A stretch of 52,753 bases of DNA, taken from NCBI GenBank assembly GCA_028293805.1, contig JAQGOC010000304.1:1-52753 (forward strand), given 5' to 3'. A program made the position numbers and the translations under genes. The number at the start of each line of letters is the position of its first letter. Position 1 is the first letter of the stretch. Below, piece after piece: positions 24,521 to 34,400 of the stretch. The notes under the pieces are model-generated. The model was given only the letters and a program-made list of their open reading frames with translations, searched no databases and had not been told where the DNA came from. This DNA comes from Gammaproteobacteria bacterium. GTDB taxonomy: Bacteria; Pseudomonadota; Gammaproteobacteria; Steroidobacterales; Steroidobacteraceae.

Positions 24521-26170
24521 TCACGGCGTGCTCCAAGCGCCTTGCGCAAGCAACTTGTCGCCCGCCGTCGCCGGCAACCGCACGACGTAGCCGCCCTTGG
24601 AAGCGAATCGCTGACCGGGGGCGAGCCCGAGACGCGGAAAGTAGCCATTGACGAGACGCCGGCTCAACATCATCTCCATGCGCTCCAGGAGAAAGTCGCG
24701 CACGAAGCTATCGAGCATGTGACCGAGCGTCTCGGACAGAATGACGCAGGCGAGATAGGTGTTGGTCTGCACGCGTTCGGCAGTGACCGGGATTGCCTGA
24801 ACCTTGAACCAACCCAGCGGAAAGTTCATGCGGACGCGGCGCAGCTCGGGCAGATCATACGGATAAGTCATGAGCGTAGCCGCGCGCCAGCGGACCGGCA
24901 ACGGCGCCGACTCGAGTCCGCCCATCAGTCCTGAAATGTACACTGATCTCGTTGGGACATCGCCCCGCAACGCCGCAAGGTCGCTCTCACGCAACCACAA
25001 TACCAGTGCATCATTCCTGTCGACGCCGGCGATGGCACGTTTCAGCGCCGCGCCGGAGCTCGATGCGCCGCGTGACTCGGGGCTAGCAGGAACTGCCCGC
25101 TGCTCGACCGCGATATTCGCAGCCTTGGCACGAGTGGCGAGCGCCTCGGCCGCGGCAACACCGATGTCGTTGGATCTGTACACTTGCACGAGACGCCGGG
25201 GTTGCACAGCTGTGCTGTCGAACAGGCGCGTCGCGATCAGATCCGCCTCGAGCAGTACGCCGCGTGAATAGTAAACAGGGTAGAAATCGTTATCCGCCAC
25301 AACTGGCAGATCCACATTGGGGAGCAGGCAAGGAATGCTGTTGTGCTCGCAGAATCGATGAACGGGGCTCCACTCGCGGCGACCTATGCCCGAGATGACG
25401 GCGAACACCGGCTCCGTGGCCAGATGGTCTTCAAGCTGGCGCTGCCAGGTTTCCGGTGCCCCCGTCAGCTCCCAGACATGCAGCTGCCAGCGCCGGGTCA
25501 CGCGATACATGATCTCGCGGGAGGCCCGCATCGGCCGGCTCTCGGCCGCGATGACATCGCGTTGCATGGCAAAAAACCGCTGCAGAATCTCGAGCATCGC
25601 CTTTTTTTCGACCGGGTCCGCATCAGGCGTCACGATCGTCGCAAAGTGCAGCGTGGTATCCGTCACGCCAGGAACCGGCTCGGTCGTCAGATTTTTCAAA
25701 TAGCCAATGAGCGCCGCCATCGATTCGTCATCGAGCGCATAGCGCGGCATCAGGGCATTCAGTGGCTGGCCATTCGGGCGGACGCCGGTTCGAATGACCT
25801 GCGCGAGCGTCTCATCAGTGTACGCCCACCCGTTCGGCGTGAATCCCGGTACGTGCGGTAGAGTCAGGTCCAATACATTCGCCTGTCGCGTCCGATACAG
25901 ATACTTGGCGATGATCGGCGGAATGACTATATTGCCCTCCACGTTGCCAAGGCCGCTTCGACGGTGACAGTTGACGCACGCCGCGGTCTCACCCGTGACG
26001 TTTGCACCGAAATCGCGGCTTCCTGCCAACAGAGCGCCGGTCGGCAGCTGGCCGTGCCTGTAGAGGTTTTCGCCGTCCGGAGCCGGACGCTCTGCGGCCG
26101 CTCCAACTCCGCTACCGGCTGCGCACAGCAGCGCCGTGAATAGCGCAGCGCTCCGCAACCATCGGCTCAA
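24521..26170 (-). CDS. Cytochrome c / periplasmic-binding-protein fusion, copy 1
   Basis: 549 residues from a TTG at 26170, just behind sco. Signal peptide: LRSAALFTALLCAAGSGVGA. Residues about 30-165 are a monoheme cytochrome c: CVNCH (C65, C68, H69) followed by RRSGLGNVEG and, later, NALMPRYALDDESMAALIGYLKNL, in which Met is the probable sixth ligand. Residues about 170-430 resemble a two-lobe type I periplasmic-binding fold (LHFATIVTPDADPVEKKAM, VFAVISGIGRREWSPVHRFCE, IPCLLPNVDLP). The C-terminal about 110 residues are shared only with the paralogue at 46740-48368. A redox-active ligand sensor or docking protein is plausible. The combination is unusual. Confidence 0.8.
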   Translation of the reverse strand: MSRWLRSAALFTALLCAAGSGVGAAAERPAPDGENLYRHGQLPTGALLAGSRDFGANVTGETAACVNCHRRSGLGNVEGNIVIPPIIAKYLYRTRQANVLDLTLPHVPGFTPNGWAYTDETLAQVIRTGVRPNGQPLNALMPRYALDDESMAALIGYLKNLTTEPVPGVTDTTLHFATIVTPDADPVEKKAMLEILQRFFAMQRDVIAAESRPMRASREIMYRVTRRWQLHVWELTGAPETWQRQLEDHLATEPVFAVISGIGRREWSPVHRFCEHNSIPCLLPNVDLPVVADNDFYPVYYSRGVLLEADLIATRLFDSTAVQPRRLVQVYRSNDIGVAAAEALATRAKAANIAVEQRAVPASPESRGASSSGAALKRAIAGVDRNDALVLWLRESDLAALRGDVPTRSVYISGLMGGLESAPLPVRWRAATLMTYPYDLPELRRVRMNFPLGWFKVQAIPVTAERVQTNTYLACVILSETLGHMLDSFVRDFLLERMEMMLSRRLVNGYFPRLGLAPGQRFASKGGYVVRLPATAGDKLLAQGAWSTP

Positions 26171-26182
26171 GGCGGCAGCTCG

Positions 26183-26824
26183 CTAACGCGAAGCCAGCGC
26201 GCTCGGAGCGGTTATGGCGCGATATTCGGCAATCAGTTGATCGGCCGCCGCGAATCCGTCAATACGGACCCACGGTTTGCCCGGCGCAGCCCGCAAGAAC
26301 GCGACGGCGGCATGGTCCATCTTGTCGCCTCGATACGCCTCGAAGGCGCGTTGCATGGCTACGCTCGCAGCAACCGCGCCGGTGTAATGCTGCCAATTGG
26401 CTCCGGCACCGAACTTGCGCGCGTATTGCCGCAGGCGCGACGGCGTGTCCTGTTCCGGATCGATCGAAATCGAGGCAATGTGCACTGGCTCGTTCGGTCC
26501 CAGCTTGTCCTGGAACTGACGGAACGTCGCACTCGTGATCGGGCAAATCGCCGCGCAGGTCGTGAATATGAACCCCAGCAGAACCGGCCGGCCATCGTCG
26601 AATTCCGCGCGCGCATGCACTACCTTGCCGTCCTCGCGCACGAGGTCCACGTCAGGGATCGTGTATTCAGCCGTAGTCCGCTGCGCCGCTGATTGTGTTG
26701 GCACTGCATGATGGTGCGCATGGTTGTCGTCCGAATCATCGGCGCGAGCGAGGTCCCCGGCAGCCAGGCCCAATGCCATGGCTACCACACCCGTGATCAG
26801 CCAAGATGACGGCGAGCGGCTCAT
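26183..26824 (-). CDS. SCO1/SenC-family copper chaperone, copy 1
   Basis: 213 residues. N-terminal membrane/signal segment (SWLITGVVAMALGLAAG), then a His-rich stretch (DDNHAHHHA) that could bind metal. Thioredoxin-like core with the Sco copper motif C90-x3-C94-P (FIFTTCAAICP) and the third ligand His171 in YRGDKMDHAA. It delivers copper to, or reduces, copper-site thiols in the periplasm. No cytochrome oxidase genes are near, so the likely clients are the multicopper proteins encoded upstream in the same operon. Its ATG shares the ATGA overlap with the stop of the LolA-like gene; the second copy does not share that junction but is equally tight. Confidence 0.93.
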   Translation of the reverse strand: MSRSPSSWLITGVVAMALGLAAGDLARADDSDDNHAHHHAVPTQSAAQRTTAEYTIPDVDLVREDGKVVHARAEFDDGRPVLLGFIFTTCAAICPITSATFRQFQDKLGPNEPVHIASISIDPEQDTPSRLRQYARKFGAGANWQHYTGAVAASVAMQRAFEAYRGDKMDHAAVAFLRAAPGKPWVRIDGFAAADQLIAEYRAITAPSALASR

Positions 26825-27717
26825 GGATGACTCCGAGTGGGAACCACCGCCCCAGTTGGCGTGGGGACTTTGAAGCGGCTGTCGTCCAGAGGCGGGTTCA
26901 CGGTAACCTTGGCGACCGTCAGCTTCGTCGACCCAGGCACACCGTCGATGGTCGTTTCGCTCAGCATCGGCATCATCAGGCCATCGACCGACTTGTAATC
27001 GCGCAGGTATGTAGACATCGCATGCTGTTTGCCGTCGAGCTTGCGCGTGCCATCGATCTTCACGTCCAGGAAAGAGGTCGCATCGACCCAGACTCGCCTT
27101 ACGGCGCCGTTCGTCATGGTCAACTTCAGCTTGTAGGTGTCCCGCCCCTCCAGCGCTTCGACGCCCTCGAGCGCAACCTTTGTGCCCTTGCGCGCGTAGT
27201 CGACCAGCGGTCCATCCAGCTCCTGCTCCTGGGCGGCGAGCTCCAGTTCCGCTGGTGTGTAGGCTTCCGGGTTCGTGCGGCCCAGGAATGGGCGGATCTT
27301 GACCCCCTGGGAGCCGTCATAGATCTGTACTGCGGTCTGATTCTGGAAATCGACCTCGAGGCGCGTCTTGCGCGGCCGCTTCATTTCGAGTCGATAGGGC
27401 AGCTCGATGATCTTGTTCGGATCGTCCGCCGGCTTCGCGCCCGGATCGACCGCGCCGGCAACGGGTTTATTCTTCGGCATGACGGCCGGGGGATGATAAT
27501 CCGGACGCAGTGCGCGCGGTTTGTTGGCATCCATCTGGCCGCTCATTGCGAGCGTCGTGACCCGACGCCAGGCGTCGAGTCCGCCGCGGGCAGCGACGTT
27601 ACGATCGATGATCTGTTGCACGGGCAGCGAGGGTGCTGCGGCGACGGTGGCCGCAGCCACCACGCAAGCAACGGTGAGCGCCCCGAGAGCGGCGAGCCGA
27701 GCAAACGTATTGTTCAT
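26821..27717 (-). CDS. LolA-like exported protein, paralogue B
   Basis: 298 residues from the ATG at 27717, chosen because AAGGAAAC precedes it and the signal peptide (MNNTFARLAALGALTVACVV) starts there; the frame extends to 27768. Core: IIDRNVAARGGLDAWRRVTTLAMSGQM, LEMKRPRKTRLEVDFQ, AVQIYDGSQGVKIRPFLGR and VWVDATSFLDVKIDGTRKLDG. It belongs to the LolA/LolB-like lipoprotein-sorting superfamily. It is closest to paralogue C (49045-49941), which sits in the same place next to the second Sco gene, so B and C are positional equivalents. A and B share the start of the core but have different N-terminal spacers. Possible role: escort of lipidated or hydrophobic envelope parts. Confidence 0.78.
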   Translation of the reverse strand: MNNTFARLAALGALTVACVVAAATVAAAPSLPVQQIIDRNVAARGGLDAWRRVTTLAMSGQMDANKPRALRPDYHPPAVMPKNKPVAGAVDPGAKPADDPNKIIELPYRLEMKRPRKTRLEVDFQNQTAVQIYDGSQGVKIRPFLGRTNPEAYTPAELELAAQEQELDGPLVDYARKGTKVALEGVEALEGRDTYKLKLTMTNGAVRRVWVDATSFLDVKIDGTRKLDGKQHAMSTYLRDYKSVDGLMMPMLSETTIDGVPGSTKLTVAKVTVNPPLDDSRFKVPTPTGAVVPTRSHP

Positions 27718-27764
27718 TTCTGATGTTTCCTTGCGCACCGGAGCGAGTGCCTCGCGGTGACGGC

Positions 27765-28292
27765 TCATTGCACAGGCAGGCCGGTCGCCTCGAATTTACC
27801 CATCACGACACTGACGCGGCCGCCACGCGGCACGATTTTGTTGGCATTCCCGAAAATCATGAAATAGATGCGGTTCGGGTCCGGCGTCGTGTGCTGACGC
27901 AGCTCACCCACGTTCTCCATCGCCGGGACGGCGAGCCGCGCCCCGCTGGCGTCGTCTACAAGGTACGGCGTCGTGTGCTCATCGAGCAGCGGAGCCGCCT
28001 TGGTGGCGTCGATCACCCGGAATTTGAACTCCAGCATCCAGTCGCTCGCCACCAGCCGCACTCCGACGACATCAACGCCCCAGGCGCGCTTGAAGTAGGC
28101 ACCCTGCCCTGCAGCCCAGCTGCGCATTGCCTCAGCCCCGGCATTCGCCTCGGTAGCGGCAGCGCCATTGGCCTCCTTGGCCGGCGATCTGTCGACAACA
28201 GCGGGCCGGTGTGGCGGGGGGGCGCTCGCGCAGGCGCAGAAGCCCAGGAGGAGAAGAGCGGTCCAGGTCCGCAAACGGGGCATGTCAGTCAT
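27765..28292 (-). CDS. Exported protein of unknown family, copy 1
   Basis: 175 residues from the ATG at 28292 (GGGGGAG about 10 nt upstream); a further ATG at 28283 is possible. Hydrophobic N-terminus LRTWTALLLLGFCACASAPPP: two Cys near the cleavage site, but no perfect lipobox. The mature part (YFKRAWGVDVVGVRLVASDWMLEF, LLDEHTTPYLVDDASGARLAVP, PRGGRVSVVMGKFEATGL) is mostly beta-strand. It is clearly related to the protein at 49967-50464 (shared WGVD, R.V.A..A.PLLD, VP.ME.VG.LRQ, G.RVSVV.G). No catalytic or metal motif. Always the first gene after the stem-loop/giant gene region in copy 1, upstream of lolA-like, sco and the cytochrome fusion. Confidence 0.7.
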   Translation of the reverse strand: MTDMPRLRTWTALLLLGFCACASAPPPHRPAVVDRSPAKEANGAAATEANAGAEAMRSWAAGQGAYFKRAWGVDVVGVRLVASDWMLEFKFRVIDATKAAPLLDEHTTPYLVDDASGARLAVPAMENVGELRQHTTPDPNRIYFMIFGNANKIVPRGGRVSVVMGKFEATGLPVQ

Positions 28293-28308
28293 TGATTGTT
28301 GGCTCCCC

Positions 28309-28344
28309 CCTCGCCCCACTTGGCCCCTTCGGGGCGTAGCGGGG
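28309..28344 (-). promoter_or_regulatory. 5'-leader stem-loop upstream of the unknown-family gene
   Basis: GCCCC TTC GGGGC (about 28324-28336) nested in an outer CCCC / GGGG pairing lies about 20-50 nt upstream of the ATG at 28292, just before its GGGGGAG ribosome-binding site. It could modulate translation of the accessory genes; there is no similarity to a known riboswitch. Confidence 0.3.
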
Positions 28345-28414
28345 TCAGTATCGGTAACGTATACCAATCCATGCTTCCTGAGCGTGAACTGCGGCGGGTT
28401 TCCCATCACGGCGT

Positions 28415-28444
28415 CCGGGCCTGAGGCGAGCGCCGCAGGCCCGG
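28415..28444 (-). terminator. Strong stem-loop after the giant gene (copy 1)
   Basis: CCGGGCCTG (28415-28423) and CAGGCCCGG (28436-28444) are perfect 9-bp arms, with three further inner pairs (GGC/GCC). It begins 14 bp past the stop of the 2914-residue gene. On the minus strand no T-run follows, so it may act as an mRNA 3'-end stabiliser or partial attenuator between the giant and the accessory genes. A 12-bp stem occupies the same relative position after the second giant (51134-51161). Confidence 0.6.
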
Positions 28445-28457
28445 TTTGTACACCGAA

Positions 28458-31400
28458 TCAATTGCCCGTCAGCTGCAGGACTTGCGGGCTGCCAACGCCA
28501 TCACTGGTCAGCGTCAACGTGCCGTTTGCTGGCCGCTGGGCCGCCGCCGGCCGTGTGTAGGTGAGGCGCACCAGACACGTGGAGGTGAACGGGTTGCTGA
28601 AGGCTGGCGCAAGGACCGCATTCGCCGTGCATGTCGTTGACTGGACCGCAAACGCGGTGCCAGGCGTCACCCCGGACAGAGCCACCGTCGCGCTCAGTGT
28701 CACCGGCCCCGCGGTCGCCCCCGTCGCGACATTCGTCACAAGGAGGGTCCGCGTGCCGGTGGTTGCGCCTACGGTCCAGGAATTACCGCTCAAGCCGCCG
28801 GTCAGTGAAGTGAACGTCAGGCGGCCCTGCGTGCCCGTACCGCTCAGATTGATCGTCGGCGCGGTCGGATCATTGGAGGTAATTGCCAGCGTACCAGGCG
28901 CCGCTCCCAAGGCCACCGGTGTGAACACCACGCCGATCGTACAGCTGGCCGCGGCATTTACCGTGGCTCCGCACGTTCCGGCATTAGCACCAGTGCCACG
29001 CGCATATGGGCCCGTGAGCAGGACATTCTGCAGCTGGAGCACCCCGTTTCCCGTGTTTGACAGGGTGACCAGCCGCGCGCTGCTCGCCCGATTGACTGCC
29101 GTATTTGGGAACACCAGCGCAGCGGGGGCGAAGCTCACCTTGGGTACCGGAGGTCCGGGCAGCTCATGCGCGCCGATATCAAATGCACCTCCCTGCGGAC
29201 GCTTGGTGTCGAAGAAGTCATGGTCAGGAGCACCGCTCGCAGTAGCGGCCTCCCAGGCCGGGCTCGTCGTGTCCGCCAAATGGTAGTCGGCGAACGACTG
29301 TTTTGCCGCGGTACCGGTGTACGCGATCGGAGCTGTCTGCGTCAGCGGACCGTATCGCAGGTCGACGAAATTGCCGCTCTCGTCGGCCGACGCGCTGATG
29401 GTCTGCGACCCGTTGCAGTACGGATGCACGAAGTTTGGATCCGCAGCCTTGTTGTTACTCCCGCCGTATGCCGTCGTGTCGCTCAGGATCGAGTACTTCG
29501 GGGCGAGCGCGAGCGGGCCCGGGTTCGTCGCGGAGACTGGGACATTGTCCGCCTGCAGCACACCGAGATCCCAGTAGCGCTCATTCGCCGCATCGCAGGC
29601 ACCTGTGCCAAGCGACTGCAGGGCCGTCTTGCTGGAGTTCAGCGCTGTAGTGAGGGTCGCGCAGCTCTGAATGACGGCAGGTGACGCGTCGGCGCTGGAG
29701 TTCGAAGCACACAGCTGCGCATTCGAGTAGTAGGGGCCGCTCACTCCCAGCTCACGCCCGTTATTCGGCTGATTGATCGTGCCGTAGAAGTTCGCAAAGA
29801 ATGACCGATTGTGCCAGATCACGTTATTGGTCAGCGTCGGGCTGGAGAACGAGGGTGCACCCTGCTGCACCAGCGCTGCCGTGGTCAGCTGGGAAGCCAC
29901 TCCTGCCGGACTCGGCTTGCCATGGGTCGGATTATTGAACAGCGGCCCCGCAATACCCACGCTGTCATTCATCGATATCGTGTTGTTGACGATCGCGACG
30001 TTGATCGAGTCGGCCAGCGAGATTCCACCGCCCGACCAGCCGGCAACGTTGTCGACGATCATATTGTTCGTCAGCGTCGCGTGGTTTGCAAAAGTGCACG
30101 GGCCATTGCGCGGGCAGGTTCGATCGCTGCCGTTGACCTGGATCAGCGCGACACCGCCGCCGTGACCGCTCTCGGCGTAGTTGCCCTGAATCAGATTGGA
30201 GTCGACGTTCACCGAGCCGATGCCCAGTGACAGGCCGCCCGCGGCCGGGGGCTCGCCCTCGATGGCGATTCCGCCACCGCTGGTGCTCGCCTGCTGGAAG
30301 TAGGCCTGGTTGAAGATGATCGTGTTGTGCTTGATCGTGCCGTTGCTGCTCCAGCCGAGGTGGCCAATACCGCCGCCGTCGCCCGAGCTGTAGTTGCCGC
30401 AGATGAAGTTGTAATTGGCCGAGTAGTTGTTTGTGCCTGTGCACAGCGACAGGCCCGCACCCGCACCGGCGCCGCTTTGCGTGCCGCCAATCGTCGCTGG
30501 CGCTTCCACCATGCCATTCTGCGTGATCGAGTTGTGGTGAATGTTGACGCCGTTATTGAACCCGGCCTGGATCAGGGTCAGATCCTGCTCCTCCAGGTGC
30601 GGGACGCCGACGCGGATGCCACCGGCAAAGGCGCCGGCATTGCCGTATACGCGATTGTTGGCAATTTCCAGGCCATGCGCATACCCATTGACGTAGATAC
30701 CGCCGCCGGCATCGCCGCCCGTCACGGTAATGCCATCGATTCGCGAGCTCGCGCAGGTGAAGTTGCTCTCGCCCATCCTGCGCCAGTTGTTCTTTACGAC
30801 ACCCTGCTGAGTACCGTCACGATTGTTCACGACCTGGGTCGAGTCCCAGTAACTGCTGGTCTGCTTGGAGTTGCAGCCGGCGCCTGCAGCTGTCGGATCC
30901 TTTGCAAGGACGGTGATGCCGGCGCCCTCCTCGGTGGCGAGCACCGAAGGTTCGAGGATCACGATGCCACCGGTGATCTCCTGGCCCGGCAGCGGATCGA
31001 CCTGCGAATTCAGGTTGGGCACCTGGTTACCGCTGATCGTGTCGATACCGAACAGCTGATTGATCTCGGGCCGCCACAGCTCGAGCTTGTGGGTCGGGTA
31101 CTTGGCCGCATTGATGGTGACCGATGCGGCGCCGACACCCTGCAGGCGCACGGGCTTCCACATCACGACCAGCTCGTTATAGATGCCGGCGTCGAGAATG
31201 ATCAGGTCACCCGGCTTGGCGGAGTCGATCGCATCCTGAATGGGATGGGCAAGGCCTGCGGTCGTAACGCTGTTGCCGGGGGCCTGCACGACGGTCGGCT
31301 TGGCGGACTCGATCGTTACGGTCACCGTATCGACCGACTGCTTGCCGTTGGCATTCGTGATTCCCAGCTCGTAGGACCCGGAGGCGACTGTCCCGGGCAA

Positions 31401-34400
31401 CGTCACCTCGATCACGTCGTCACCCCATGTAACGCCGGACATGACTGGGTTGCCATTCAGCGTAACGATGCCTTGGCCGCCGGCGAAGCTGTACGTGCGT
31501 GAAACGGTCTTAGTGTTATACGGGTCGGCGCTCGCGCTCGGGCCGAGGTAGGCAGGGTTCGGGACCTGGATGGTGCCGAGCGCCTTGATCCTCAGCTTGC
31601 GGCTTCCGCTAGGGCTGATCCACGGACCGACGCCGTCGCCGTCGACGCGGCTGATCGCCGGAGTTGCATCGGGGTACGCGCAGTCAACGGGGTTGTATCC
31701 CGCGACGTAGTTCGACGCAAAGGCCGCGACGGGCAGCACAGGCGTGTCTAGATACGTCGTCAGACCGGGCATGAATGGATTGGTGTAGCAGAAGTTGCTG
31801 TACGTGGGCATGTACTGGGGATCGACCGCACTCCCGCCCGTCGCATTCTGGAGTGGACCCGGGTCGTTGATGCAGGTGATCAGCATATTGGGCGAGTAGC
31901 CGGCCGGGTTCGGCACGTTCACCTGCCAGCTCGACGGCGTCATACCGTTGTAGCCACCCCACTGGTCGGAGTAGATGCGCTCGATCTCGACGCCATAACC
32001 GTCCTTGATCGAGACCGGCACGTACGGGACCGAGAATTTTTCGCCAAAGTCCGGGGCCGCGACGTTGAACTCGGCGGAGGCGTCATCGAGGATGATGCCG
32101 GTGAATTCTGCAGCGCGCGGCGTGTTCGAAAAGAGGAAGAAATTTGCGCCGCCATTCTGGCCGGCGGTGATCGTCACTTCCTTGCGATCGCACAGCGGGC
32201 GGTCGGCTCCCGCGAAGGGCGCGACCTGTGCCGAGTTCGGGAACAGCGACAGGTAGTCCGGAACCCGGTGGGGCGAGCCGGCGCAGAGCGGAAACTGCAC
32301 CTTGCCATCGGCGAAGCCGAGCCGCGAGTCGACCGCGGTGGCGCCATTGAGGTTATAGGCGGAAGCCACGGTCGCCTGATCGGGCAGGATAAAGATGTTG
32401 CCGAGGCCGGCAAATTGCTGCGCGGGCGGTGCAACCCAGGCGTCACCGATCAGAATGTTCTTATCTTCTTCCTTGACGATCTCGTACCCGGCCGGCGGTA
32501 CGACTTCGATGACATAGGCGCCATTGGGCACCGCCACCTGCGACTCGGTGGGTACGACCGGTGTACCGTCAGCGTAGATGCCGCTCGGATAAATCGTCGC
32601 GAACTGGTAATAGCCGTCGTAAGTCTGGGGCTGCACCTGGTTCCAATTGTGGAAACCATCGTAGCAGCGGCCCAGGTCGGTGCCGAGAACCTGCGGAACG
32701 TACGGGTCATCCCCAACCTGGCCAGGGCAATTCATTTTCGGGATCACGAGAGGATTATGTTGCGCGTCCTGGAGGCCCGCAGCGACATCGTCAAAGCTCG
32801 TCGTGAAGGTCTGGGCGACCAGCCTCAGGCTGGTGCTGCCATCCGTCGCGGTCACCTTCTCATAGAGGTTCACCGGCACGCGCGGCACCAGCGGCTCCCA
32901 CTTGAACTGCACTTCGAGGCTTGGATCGTCGAAGCCGCGAGTCGAGGTGTAGACGACGAGCCCGGAAAAGCCGCCGTTCTGCCCAGGGGGCAGCATGGTC
33001 TTGCCCCAGTCGATCTTCGCCGTCTCCGAGATGAAGCCCTGCAGCCCGAAGTAGAGCTCGCCAGCGGTATAGGTCTTTTCGGTCGGCGTACCGTCCGGAT
33101 AGGTCGAGGTCAGAACGCCCGGTGCCGGGCTGTCGCAGGGCGTGTTGACAGCCGTCGTAAACGTGCCGTCGCTTGCGTTGCTCGTGGTGCTCGTGCAGTC
33201 CGGCTTGCCGCCGCCATCGACTACGACACGGGCGGTCAGCGGGGCGTAGCGCGTCTGGTCGACTTCCGCGACATACCAGTTGAACAGCGGGAACAGCTCA
33301 TTGAACGTGGCATTGCCGTTCGAATCGGTCTGGAGGACGTTGGAGATGCTGCCGTTGCGATAGCGGATGGTGATGGGAATCTGCGCAAGCGGCGCAGTCG
33401 GACACGTCGCCAGTGCGGCTTTCAGGCTGGCCTGATCTGTGGAAGCTGCAATTGCGTTCTGCGGGCAGGTGGCATCGACATAGACGAACGCGTTCTCATC
33501 GACGCGGGTGAACCAGCTGAACACGGGCAGATCGCCCATGTCGACAGTCACGCCAGCCACTGAGGAGACCGGGACCGGACCCTCGTTCCCGGTCTCACCG
33601 CCAGGTGCCGGTGGGTTCGGAGTGCCAGGGACCTGCGCGGCCGCACTCGGAACGTTGACTGAGAAGTACGCAATGATCTGATCGAGCCACTGGTCCCAGA
33701 CCACGACCTGATGGTTCCCGCCCGGTATTCCGGTCAGCTTGAAATTGCCTTCGGCGTCGCACTGCGCGAACCCGGCATTGGCGCCGTTACCGCTACTGGT
33801 GTTGAGGCTCACGAAGCAAGCAGTCGCAGACAGGGGCTCACGCGAGCCGGAGTCGTAGTTGAAGATCGCCGAAGGGCGCGACATGTGCACGTTCGTCACA
33901 CGCCCCTTGACCGTATTCGAGCCGGCCATGACGGTGTTGACTGCGGCGATCCGGTCCGGGCTGATGAATCCGATGAACGCGTGGTACCCGGGAGGGCCAA
34001 ATTCCTGAAAATACGCCGGCTCGCCGGCGCGCGTAAACGCATCGTTTGCCGGCGTGCCCTCGAGCGTCGATACCTGCCACCAAGTCTCGTTATTACCTTG
34101 GCGGGCGGCGCTCGGGTGCGCAAGGATATCGAAGCGACCGGGCATGATGTTCTTCACCAGTGCATGCCCGGCCAGTTGATAGCGCACGGGATCGCGGGCG
34201 CTCGCCGCTTTGCCGACAGTTACTTGACCGCCAGGCACTGCCGTGCGGATGTCGAACACGGTCGAGCTGATGACGCGGAAAACCGCGAATGAGCCGTTCA
34301 GCGCTGCGTGCAGTGAGTCGGCGACCCCGCTGAGGTCGACAGCAGTTCCTACAGCGAAGCCGTGAGGCGTCGTCGTGGTGATCCGAACGGTTCGAATCGC

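Noticed and set aside
30327..31502. 391-codon plus-strand frame inside the giant surface-protein gene
   Set aside because: Antisense to a conserved beta-helix region; no recognisable protein content.
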